Source of the DNA: Eutypa lata
Lineage: Eukaryota > Ascomycota > Sordariomycetes > Xylariales > Diatrypaceae
Length of the DNA: 64,000 nucleotides
Direction: 5' to 3'
Assembly (NCBI GenBank): GCA_022661535.1
Contig: JAKULF010000003.1
Location: 6,386,001 to 6,450,000 of the forward strand
Shown here: positions 35,445 to 46,416 of the stretch, piece after piece
Numbering within the stretch: position 1 is the stretch's first letter
Layout: each line of letters opens with the position of its first letter
The notes under the pieces: generated by a model
The model's input: only the letters and a program-made list of their open reading frames with translations
Database searches by the model: none
Told to the model about the DNA's origin: nothing
Made by a program: the position numbers and the translations under genes

Positions 35445-38400
35445 CTAGCGCCACGAGGGCTCTAAGTCCTGCTCGGGGCTCACATCGAGGCCAAGTACAG
35501 AATCGATATTCGTGAAGTCGTAAAACACCCCCTGCATCTGCATCGATTTATCAATAGAGTGCTAAAAGAATCAAACTCCAACTCGAACTCACCGCTTCCC
35601 AGTCCTCGTCCGCGTCTCCCATCGTGTCCAGACCAAACTGATCGGTACCGAACGAAGTCGATTCCTCAGCTATCCCCGCATTGTCCTGTTTAAGTATATC
35701 GCGGCATTCATATCCAGCCTGGAGCGCTTGCTTCAGGACGTGCTGCTCACATCCGGTCGTGTCCAGGCCTTGCAGTGACGCGTCGATGTGGGCAGAGAGC
35801 GCCACCGTCAGTACGAAGCCTTTGATGTTGGTCTCGCCTGCCTGCACTCGCTGGACGGCCCAGAGGTTTGCGTCGTGCAGCACATTCAGGAGGTCCGGTC
35901 GCGCGGTCGGCAATCCGAATGCCACATCTTCCTGTATTTGGTTCTGGAGCTCGACGCCGATGAGAATGCTGGCCTGGTGAGGGATATACCTGAAGAACCC
36001 ACCGCCGGTCGCAGACAAGCGGGCATATTCGTCCACGCCAGAGACGGACACAGACGTCGTGGTGGTGTCCGCCCCGGGCGATACGGAGGGGCCAGAGGAG
36101 GGGACATGCACGAGTGCCGCCTGTGGACGCGCGCAATAGTACGCCTTCAGTGACATTTCCACCACGGTCTTCCTCGAGAAGGCATACGCTGGCTCGGTGA
36201 AGGCAGATGCGAAAAATGGCACGTGGAGCGCGATGAAATATCGACTGAAGATCAAGTCTAGTATGCGTTTCTGGAAGATGGACGGGGCGCGATCGGATGG
36301 GGCCAGCGCCTGGAGACTTCGTGACATGGATTTATATGCCGTGCTAAGCTGTGTCTGGTACTTGTTAGCATGTCGCTCTAAGTCCCTATTTCCCTCTTCT
36401 TCGTCCCTCTAGCGAGAGAAGAGATAAGGAGAGCTCGTCAATCATATGGTACTCACTATAAGGACGTCAGCCTACGGGGCTCCAATGCAGAGTAGCAGGC
36501 ATAAATTCACTGAGTGGGAGGGTTCTATACGTACCATGAAGTCGAAGAGTCTCCCTATATGTGCCCTTGGATTTCATGCTGTTCAGAAACCTCACTATAG
36601 CCAAGCGTATCAAGAAGCTCTCGCGGAATATCAATGCGACAGACATATCAGTGAACGTTTCGGCCGATTGGGATGATGCCGCGACAGAGCTGCCTTCAAC
36701 GAGTTGTTCATCATCACAGTTCGCAGGCAGTCGCGTGTCGGATTCATCTAAGGAGATCATCGGCGGCCCGCCGGAGTCCATGCTTGTCTGCAAAGCGAAC
36801 TCAAGGATGGTACCCCAAAGTCGCCTTCGCAGTTCGGCCTTGAGTTGGGTCATGTTAGGCAGCTTGTCGGGATCCCTGTGTAGGCCCTTTACGATGCACG
36901 GTCAGCTAGGTCCCGATAAAACAAGTATATCATTATCTAGAATAGGGAAGATTGTAGAAAGGCTGCCGCTCACTGAGTAGATAGCACTTCGTAAGATCGA
37001 GCCCAACGACACCCAAACAAGGTCGCCGCCAAGAGACGTCGTTTGACGAGCCAAGCAGAGCAAAGCTATGTTCTGCAACGAGACGAGATTGAATTTCGAC
37101 TTGAACTTCGGCGCGATAAGCCACGCTTGCGCTTCATATACCCACTGGACGGCCAACTTGCGCAGGGAGAAAACATCGTCGTATAGGGCGCCTCCGATGG
37201 CCATCACCAGCTGCAGCTGGATGACAAAGCCCGGGTCCGCCGAACCCGGGGCCGTCCAGTAGCTATCGTAGTCCCTCCGGAACGAGGGGACGTGCAAGAT
37301 GCGGTACACGGGCTCCAGCGATCCGATGTACGCGGCGACGAGACTGTCGGCCACCTCTCGAGCGGGGATGTTGCCTCCGAAATCGAAGGTCAGCTTCGGC
37401 GTCCGATGGGCCTTGATTGCACGACCTAGGGGCTTGAGCTGTTGCATCAATAGCATGACCTCTGAGTTTTTCAACCGTGTGTGCTGCTCGAAGATTTCTA
37501 GTATCGATTTGCACTGCCCGTAACTGAATTAGCAAAAGACCACTTAGCTCGCCGTGTTGTCATAACGACACTGTCGTCCGTCCGGATGTGTGTGTGTGTG
37601 TGTGTGCCTTACAAGTAGGACTCCGTTCGCCCAGTGGCTCTGGCCGAAGTAGCGGTTCTTATTCATGACGCTCCTGGCCATCGCGTGCATATCGGTTCCT
37701 TGGTAATACCTGTCGTTGGTAGAGGAGGAACCGCGCTGGTCTGGCTCCAGCCTGTCTTCGAGCGGTCGCACGACATCGTGCACGGTAGTTCGGGGGCCTT
37801 CAAACTGCTCCAGCCGGTTCTCTAGCTGTTTTATCCGTCTCAACAGTGAGTGTGCATCGATCGTAGAGTTATTGTAGCCCTGAGGTGATGCGACGAAGGA
37901 GGTAGCATGATCGGGACTCTGTCTTCTCCATGATACCCCGGACTCGCTCGTTGCCGAGCCCTCTCCATCATGACCGGCGGCGGCGGCGGCAGCAGCAGCG
38001 CGACTAGGAACCGACCCTTGACTACTTCCTGCTACATTGGCATCTATGCTCAGATTAAAACTTGGCTCACCTAGCTGACTTTGGTCGAGCTCGACCCTAT
38101 CAAGCGCTATGTCCGACTGGTAGGGCCGTGAGGGGTCCTCATGAGTCTCATACGCGCACTTCTTATGTTTAGAGCGGAGGCAATTGTTGCAAGGCAGATT
38201 GCGATCGCATCTTATCTTGCTTCTTCTACACGCAATGCAAGCCTTTGCAATTGCAAGGGGCCCCGCCCGTAGGTATTAGCAAACGTGCACAACTGCAGCC
38301 AACCCCTAAGCCAAGCTTCGGGGATCCATGTCCGAAGAGCCATTGGCCGATATGGATCACCCGAGGCCGTTCCCCGACTCCCAACGGAGCCGATACCGAT

Positions 38401-38478
38401 AAAATACGACTGGGCTTTACTCACCAGGGCCGGCCGACGCCTCCGCCGGTCGATCTTGGGTGCCACCTCTTCCGTCAT
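35445..38478 (-). CDS. Zn(II)2Cys6 transcription factor with fungal-specific TF domain
   Basis: Predicted 817 residues in six exons: 38478-38425, 38242-37613, 37513-36974, 36886-36535, 36377-35593, 35537-35445. The zinc cluster is split by intron 1 just before its first cysteine: Cys20, 23, 30, 36, 39 and 47 in ACIACRRSKIRC...PCNNC...KKC. A basic arm (DRRRRRP) precedes it. A leucine-rich coiled coil follows (SLLRRIKQLENRLEQFEG), as is usual for dimerisation. The fungal-specific TF domain has SLEPVYRILHVPSFRRDY (~293-310) and GLHRDPDKLP (~409-418). The C-terminus has DADEDWEA|MQGVFYDFTNID, a common acidic end. The fourth intron (36378-36534) is the weakest call: the donor GTACGT is good, but several acceptors between 36377 and 36400 keep the frame. 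The target genes are unknown; the nearby MFS permease is a candidate. Confidence 0.85.
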
Positions 38479-40716
38479 AAGGGGTAGGTAGGTGAGCCGA
38501 TATTGATTGGTTGATATTGGACGCCACAAGTATTTCACCGCACTCAAACTGCATATACGTTGTAAGCTAATTGATTGAGTCCGTCAAGAAGAAGAATATT
38601 CTATGCTTGTGATCCGTAACCTGTGTAACTAGGTATTATTCAAGGTATGTAGGAGGCAGATGAAAAGACCGATTTGTTCAAAGGCCGAGGCCGAAAATTC
38701 TCGGCCGAAGATTATAGTGGAGTTTGTTCTCCTCCTAATCCACCGAAGCCAATTCGATCGACTTGCCAGTCATGTTTACTTAGCTATTATAAGTGACAAT
38801 TAAAACAATGGCTTTTTAACAATAATGTCAAAAGGCTTCCGCTTAAGTCATAAGCGCAGGTATACGATCAATCTTGATTTTATAGTCTCGGAATCCCACC
38901 CATCTTATAGGCTCTTAGAACTAAGATATAATAATCAGCCCGTGGATTTTCGTCTCAATATCTACATTTCGTATGCGTTGACATCGTGTCACTATATGTT
39001 GATCTAGTTATCACAAGAGGTGTGGCTAGTATTAGCGATTTGTCGATGGTGACGCCTATCGTAGTTGGGATAGTAGGTATTACGTGTAAAAGTAAGATCT
39101 TCATTCGACATTTGGTTATACAGGGATGCTAGTTCACCTAGGCTACATGATTGGAAATAGACAGCAACACTATGTTGACATGCAGGTGAAATCGGTGAAA
39201 TAATGAGAGACGAAAAGATTGTCTATGGTGGTTCTACAGCGTGGCCTTGGTATACAGAAACCGATTTAAAATAAAATAAAAAGAAATATATCAAGCAAGC
39301 AAGCAAGTAAGCAGTTTCATGTTATTTTGATGAAAAGATAGTTTAGAGACTCTGAGATCTTGCTTATGGATCACTTCAGCTGTTTGTGATAAGAAAAGCA
39401 AATCCCTATAGACAAGTCTCGTAACCCACTTGAAACCCTTCGTTCTAATGAATCTGTATAGGTAGCTTGTATTGAGTATTTGTTCTTTGTTTAATACTGG
39501 TTTTACCATACAGAGTGAAACTAAATTTACCCCTCACTACAACCTTGGTTCTTCTACAGAAAATTATAAGCCGGTTTCATCAAGCAAGAGAAGGAGAGAA
39601 GGGGAATTGGATTACCCTCTAAATCCAGTACCACACGTTGCTAGCACGGACAAAGATATGAGATTGTTGTCTGTGTGCTTGAGAAAAGGCAGATCGCATA
39701 AAACACCGGGGGTGGAATATCGCCTTCTCATAACTTTATAAGATGTTTATGAAATATGTGTAAAGCAGTCGAATAAGTTTCATTTTATGAAGGAGCTATT
39801 ATATGGGTATCGTATATCTCATAGTTATTGGCTGAGGGTTTAAGAAGGATGAGGTTCGAAAGGTGAACCATGGCATTTTATGAGCAAAGACATGAACCGT
39901 TACTCATCTATTTTGGTGTAGGCTAAAAAACCAAATACTAAACGAATAGTATATATATATTGCCTTTTATGCTATCATCTCTAAGACGAAGCCTAGTAGG
40001 AATCAATTGCTATCCTTCAAACAAAGCATTCTACAGTATTACTTGCTAGTTGTGCTACGATAGGTTTATAATTAGTTATAAAGACAGCTGTATATCAAAC
40101 GAAGAGTGGATTGTAATAGCAAGCAACAACCTTAAAAGAGTATATGATAGGTGCTTAATACCTCATCGTTGCGTTAATATATAATAAGAAGTATTTGATT
40201 TAACTTAGTTTTTTTATATTAATATGCCAGCCTCCTTTCAAGAAGGATTGCCAACAAGCCTTATTGGTACACTCTTAGGCCTGACCATACTTAATACGTT
40301 ATGGAGCAAATATCTAGGTGATTATCTATGGTATCTTACTTATAATAACGCCCAAAGGACGCTGCGTATTTTGTTTCCATGGCATTGATGAGGAAAAGGG
40401 GGTTGCATGCGTCTTTCTTTCTTTCTCTTTTCTTGTTGCTTGTCAAAGCAGAAATCCATTTATCATAAATCATGATACAATCCTTAACGATGTATACGTT
40501 TCGTAATTATGTCCACCGATAATATGTCCCTTTTACTCTTAAACCTTTATAACGTATCATCTTATTAACCCCCTTTGATCATGCTATCACATGTTATGAT
40601 ATTACATACATAGTGGTTAAGTAGGCACTTATTTGGTCTTAGTTTGCCGCTCTCCAGTCGATCCTTCTTCCACTCAGTCGATCCTTCTTCCACTTGTCGA
40701 CTAGGTATTTAGACAA
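38479..40716. other. 2.2-kb A+T-rich intergenic region
   Basis: No gene is supported. It has clearly lower G+C than its flanks and only short frames. The tandem duplication at 40655-40694 lies at its right end. Confidence 0.5.
40655..40694. repeat. perfect 2 x 20-bp tandem duplication
   Basis: The 20-base unit CAGTCGATCCTTCTTCCACT occurs twice head to tail with no mismatch. It lies just ahead of an orphan open frame and looks recent. Confidence 0.85.
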
Positions 40717-41085
40717 GTGAAGTTGCGACCTGTCTCCGATAGCGACACATATTATGGAGAGCTACCAATCCGCTTGCTTCTGAGCAATGTACTTAACTAT
40801 GACGCCATTGGTCTTCCAGAGCAGCCCTATGCAGTCTGGCAGTACTGGCCCTATGAAATTAATTCCATGCAATGTACCGAAGGTGGGGTGCAGACCGGAG
40901 GGATCTACCCGTACGGCCCGTACCTTGAAATAGACAACTCAATGGATGTACCAAGAAAACGTGCGACCTATGATAAAGGCTCCTGGGCTGCTGGGGTAGA
41001 CATACCCCACACAAGAGTTGAGGCTTCTCCTCATCGCAAACACATGTTACATTGCTTGACCACCGTCGTTTTCTTTAATTACTGA
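40717..41085 (+). other. orphan 122-codon open frame without ATG start
   Basis: The frame reads ...GLPEQPYAVWQYWPYEI...GGIYPYGPYLEIDNSMDVP... and is more G+C-rich and more protein-like than its A+T-rich surroundings. It has no ATG near its left end, and I recognise no family. It may be a remnant of a degraded gene, an exon of an unseen gene, or chance. I do not call it a gene. Confidence 0.2.
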
Positions 41086-41314
41086 TTAAATTTACGCAAA
41101 TACCAAACAGCTAGGGCTTGAGAATCTATAGAGCTTGTAGCATTTTAGTTACACAGTATTACAAGTCCTATCAGTGATACCGTACTCTCCCCCAATCTCA
41201 CACACCCCTTATCGTTATCGGGTTTTATGTAACTTCCTGGAAACTCATCGTCTGGAGGTGCTTCATACATACACCTCGGTTGAGAGCTGCTTCGCACCTT
41301 ACCCCCGGCACAAA

Positions 41315-41380
<66 letters not shown>
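41315..41380. repeat. (TAC)22 microsatellite in presumed 5' leader
   Basis: An uninterrupted 66-bp run of 22 TAC triplets, ending 86 bp before the start codon at 41467. It probably lies in the promoter or 5' leader of that gene and should be length-variable between strains. Confidence 0.9.
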
Positions 41381-41383
<3 letters not shown>

Positions 41384-41466
41384 CACTACTACTCATACAC
41401 ACACCTCGTTTTTTCTTCAACTCATGTAACATCACTTCCACGCCACCTTATCATCATCACCATCCC

Positions 41467-42946
41467 ATGGAGCCCTCGCAACAACCCACCATCGACCGGC
41501 CACCGCCGCATCAGCTACAGGTAATTCGCCAGAACATCGACGAGCTAGTGAGCGCCGTGCTCTCGTCCAACGACGCGGCGATCTCTCAGAACCAGAACCA
41601 GAATCAGAACCGCACCGGTGGTGGTGGTGGTGGTGGTGGTGGTGGTGGTAGCTCCGCAGAATACCTCAATGATGCCTCGCTTCGCGCCCACCAGGCCAAC
41701 GCCATCAAGACATTCAAAGACCTGATGATCGAGATCCAGAGAAAGACATCCAAGGCCGTCCACGAGGTGGAATCGAAGCTAGGACCCAGCATGCAAGCGG
41801 GCCACGCGAACGGAGTCGCAGACGCCCTCCTGCAGGACCTACCGGGGGTCGCACCAGGCGGCGAGCTCAACCGCGCCTTGGCCCGCATGGAACTCCACGG
41901 GAAGCAGAGCTACAAGCTCCGCGACGTCGTCACCGCCAACCTCCCGTCTTCCGTCGTCGTTCCGCAAATCGTCGTTGCGGACGAGGGAGGAACTGCGATG
42001 CTCCCGGTTCTAGGTGGCCATGAGGGAAGCCACCACGTGGTGGTCCTCCAGCCTACGCTTCGGAATGTCTGGGTGGTTCAGCACGCGTACGCCAAGCTGA
42101 TCCATCACAAGGAGGGGCTGATCGCACAGTACCTTGCCGCTGCCACTGTCGCGGACCCCTCAAATGGAGGAAGAGCAGGAGCGGGAGGAGCAAGAAGCAT
42201 CGCCGCTGGGCCGCCACCGCCGCCGAGTCGCAAGTTCGCGCGCGAGTACTACGAGGTCCTTGGCCTTGCGAACTTGCCGTCCAAGGATAAGCGTGAGTAC
42301 CCTTTTGACCCCCCTCCCTCCTCCTAGAATATCCTGTGCTACGCACGAAAATGAAGAGTTTTGAGTTAAAATAGTGGACGGAAGATTCCTCCACGAAATG
42401 GAACTTTGCCGCTCGGAACTCACAGGTCTCTGATAAAATCACCTGGGGGTAAGGGCAGGTAGCTATGTATGTAACTAACACCTCGATATGACTACAGTGG
42501 GGAATCTCCTCGACATCAAAAGCTCGACATATCACAGCGACGCAACGGGCGACGTCATGCTCGTGCTGGTCTCGACGTCGTCGCCCTTGCCCTCGCCCGT
42601 CGGCAACGGCCTTACATTTCGGGAGGCCGTGACGGGGGATGTGATCGCGGCGGATAACAACGGCCCCAGCAGTGGTGGTGGTGGCGGCGCGCATCTCGTC
42701 CTGCCCGTGACCGAAGCCAGTATTCGGAAGCTGTACGACGCGTACAGGGCTCTGCGCGCCGCGACTTCCGAGCAGCGCAGGGCGAGCAAGGATAAGGCGT
42801 TCGCGGCTACGTTGCCCGTCGATGAGGTCGCGGAGCTGGAGATGCAGTTTAACTTTGGTGGTGGTGCGGGCGGATCCGGAGTTGGAGCTGGAGGGGGCGC
42901 GACGGGTGGTAGGAAGCGCCGGAGGATGTTGGATGATGAGGACTAG
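41467..42946 (+). CDS. unrecognised 424-residue protein, possibly nuclear
   Basis: Two exons (41467-42292 and 42498-42946; 205-bp intron with GTGAGT donor and ctacag acceptor, phase 1) give a 424-residue product starting MEPSQQPTIDRPPP. I do not recognise the family. Visible parts are an N-terminal helix (IRQNIDELVSAVLSSND), a Gln/Asn run and an 11-Gly run coded by (GGT)11 at 41617-41649, a second helical block (KTFKDLMIEIQRKTSKAVHEVESKL), a middle part (VLQPTLRNVWVVQHAYAKLI), and FAREYYEVLGLANLP|. The second half has a helix (EASIRKLYDAYRALRAATSEQRRAS), a Gly-rich stretch, and a basic end GGRKRRRMLDDED that looks like a nuclear localisation signal. High G+C and consistent codon use argue it is a real gene. 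Function cannot be inferred. Confidence 0.75.
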
Positions 42947-45900
42947 AGGGGTGAGGAACCTGTATAGATAAGATAGGCCTGTTGCCTGTATATTTAATGG
43001 GATCGTGTTATCTGTACAAAACGGAGCTGTGTATATGTAACGGGAAGTGTGTGATACAGATCACATCGCTCAATACTTAAGAGCGACGACTTCTCCGACT
43101 ACAAACTTCGAGGTGGAAGTTGACTTTGTCAAGCTGGTCTAAAAGCTTGCTTACATAGCTAAACATCAAGAAAACACGGGAACGTTTAGTTTAACCAATA
43201 GGCCTTGCTTCACCCTCTATTTGAGTACACTTACAACCATTTTTGGAAGCACGAAAAAACATTTCCTCGACCCCATGAAAGCGCTGACTAAAGATCAACA
43301 TCGGCGTCATGGTTTACCCCAACAAACTTTTCGTATGTCTTGGTAGCATCGTCTAGGGTTAACTAGGAGCTTTTACCATCCGCCAAAGGGTTGCTGCTCT
43401 CAGGGTAAGGGCAAGCCACCTACCCATGGGAAATCTGATAACGACACAACGGGAACGGCTTCAGCTACTTCTCCGCATATTGCTATAAGGCAGGCAACTG
43501 GAATCGAGTCATAGTAGCACGTCATGCTTAAAAACGTGGCTTGTTCATGCCGATATTTCCCCAGGATCAGATACGAGTCTCCACGTGAAATGCGTGTGAT
43601 AGTGATGGTATCAGCGTATGTACGTGACGCCTTGACAGGAGTCCTTGTCTGTTGGGCATCGATGGAGTTGACTTCCCCGGCTATATGTAGTCTGTGCCGC
43701 GGAGAACTGGCCAATAACAGAAGCTGTTATGAGCTAGTGAAGCCCAGACTCTATCTTAAACACCGAGGTTTTTGGAGCTCTGGATGACGAGATCTGGGTA
43801 CTATAAATTTCGTTAGTGATAGCTTATTATTAATCCCTGCGCATACTCCAGTATAGTCAAGGGCAGCCAGCTCTCAAGTGGCCTAGAACGGAGCTCTTCT
43901 CGCAAAAGGCGATTGAAATTGCTTTGAAGCAAACTGTACATTATAGACTATTAGATGATGCATGTTCTAGAAGCATGTAGACCTGATATGGCGGTCTAAG
44001 AACTGTATGGGGTTTTCTCGACCTGCGTCTGCTGGCTCGGTAGGTAGGTAGAATCAGGTATACTAGGCAGGTAGGGTCAATGCCGGCTTCGGGTCAAGCC
44101 ATAGCAATTAGAGTTAAACGCGCGCGCACGTGGGTCCTTCGCAGTCAACTCTATATGTCAGCGCTGGCGACGTGGAATTTGCCTGCTGGAACAGTCATAC
44201 ACGATGTGGGCGTTGTGAATGTGCTACTAGATACTTAGTAGTTTATCGAATGGAGGCAACGTCTCGTGATACTCGTTGGCGCCAAAAAAAAATCAAGAAC
44301 TAAGTGGATCTATACGGACATACCGACTGCATTTCCGGATCACAACATTTTCCTCTGTTTTTAGACTATCGTCAACTCCAACTTGACTGCCATCAAGGTT
44401 GAACTTTGCTACCTACTGGACAAACAAAGCATTGTGTCACCCCAGTGCCACCTCTGTAGGTAGGTACTTATAACGTATAACCAGATACCGAGTGCGGTGA
44501 TCGAACTAGGTAGGTATCTGTCAGGATAAAAACAAGGTTTAGTCCAACCCTTCCGGGTCAGCCGGAAAGAAACCCCCGGGCAGATATTTTTATATATAAA
44601 AAAACATAATTTGATGTGGAGATTTTGAGCTACAAGCTAGATGTACCACGTAGTACAAAGTTTGAACCGGGAATGAAAGTGGGAATAAATTGTACGTATA
44701 AACTAGTTTAAGTAAAGATATCCTTCACCGTCCGGTCCGAGTTGAAATGGATGGAGGAGGGGATGAATGGATGGATGGATGTGATGGTAAAACGAATGTT
44801 GTGTGGCAAGTAAAAAAGGGTTGAGCCTCGTCATGGAGGCGTTTGGAATGATGATTGGCGGCACCAATGAGAAATTTCCAGAATAGGAGAAATAAAAAAG
44901 CTGGATGGTACCTGCGTTAGGAGAGACTGGTGAGGACAACATATACCGTTTAAACCCCTATCGATAAGCTACTAATAATGACTCTCTACCTAGGTAGGTA
45001 CTATTAGCTAGAAAAGGATAGAAAAGTGTGTGGTGCACGCATTCGATGCATGTTATGTACATATCAAGATCCAATATTATATGCTACCTCTTAAAAGCCT
45101 CCAGGCTGCCAGGATACCAGTCTGCCATCTGCCAGTAGGGCAGCGGGTTCCTCTGGGATCTGGAAATCACGATGCAGCCCAGAAGATTATATTGTATGTA
45201 GTTAATGCGATGACTTTTGGTGGGGTAACAGGGGAGGAGCTTAAATGGTATTGGCTATTGGCGGGCCTATCATTGAATCCGTGCATTCATCGCCGGAGCT
45301 TTATAATAAGCTTTGCATCCAATAATATCCAAGAACTGGGAAGAAGACAACTTAGGTCTATACTTCGTATACTTCTTGTTTGGCATCGCAGGTAGAAACA
45401 TGGAACATACCTATGACGGGAAGTCCATCCTATGGTCTTTCCGTTCCGTCTAGCTGAAACAAAGCATTGCGTACTTGTTTGCGCCTCGTTCGCCCGTCCG
45501 CTGTCCTAGCTTTGATCACAGAGACAAGAATTGGACCGTTCATCTGCCAAGGTAGGGTAAGACTTTGGGTAGGTAGGTACCTACACTTTGCTGTTACGTA
45601 AAAGTGTGTAAGTGATCCAGGTAATTGTCTTCTATAAGCTGGTCAACGTAATGACAGTGCGTTCATGCCAGTCTACAAACAAGACAGAGTTTGTTGGTCT
45701 AAACACGTGTATCCGATTTTCGGACATAAGTTGCTGGCGATTACAATAACTTGCCAACCAACATAACTACCTCCTCCAAGTACATACCTAGCACGCCTTA
45801 TTATATCATTGATATCAAAACACACTCAATCCTTATAACTTAAGATATCTGTTTTTCTTCTTCTACTTCCCTCTCCATTTGCCACCTTACCTAGTACTTA

Positions 45901-46416
45901 TTTTGTTCTGCTTTTCTCTCTGCATTCTTTTTTGCCCTCTTCATATCATTTTCCCTACACACCCTATACCTCTTTAGCCCTGTGCAAAGTCTCGAGAAGC
46001 TGGTGGTTACGCTGTTGACTCTACTAGACGTTACCGCTATTAATAAGTTTTTTTTTATTACATTTCAGTAGACTGACTAGCCACTAGCCCTGCTACCTAG
46101 AGCTATTTGTTCACGGGAGAAGTTTAGTGGAAGAACAGCCATTGTTCCACCTAAGCCTTTGCATCATTGCCCCCATTAAACTTGACGGCCCACAACTCAA
46201 TACCGAATCTCCACCGGCCAACTTCCTCCTGAGAAGTATCTGGCGAATGCTTATCATACCTACGTACCTATAAATACATATACTTACCTACCTACCTACC
46301 TACCTACCTACCTCCTATTGCACATACCTACCTTCGTAAGTTGTTCTTGATCTATCATATAACCTATTACTAAATTATTGGAAGTCACCCCCTCAAAACA
46401 TATCTTTCGTCGTGAT
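42947..46416. other. 3.5-kb intergenic region
   Basis: No gene is supported. Short frames at 43400-43787 on both strands and at 45030-45395 lack good starts and recognisable content. The right end (45840-46000) is pyrimidine-rich and precedes the ThrE-like gene, so it probably holds its promoter and leader. Confidence 0.5.
46285..46312. repeat. (TACC)7 microsatellite upstream of ThrE-like gene
   Basis: Seven perfect TACC units about 100 bp before the start codon at 46417. The same tetramer, in either orientation, recurs in most spacers of this window. Confidence 0.85.

Noticed and set aside
43400..43787. Overlapping frames on both strands as a small gene
   Set aside because: Neither strand shows a family, splice context or coding bias, and the two overlap almost fully.
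45030..45395. 121-codon frame as a gene
   Set aside because: It starts at GTG and has no coding signature; it lies in repeat-rich spacer DNA.
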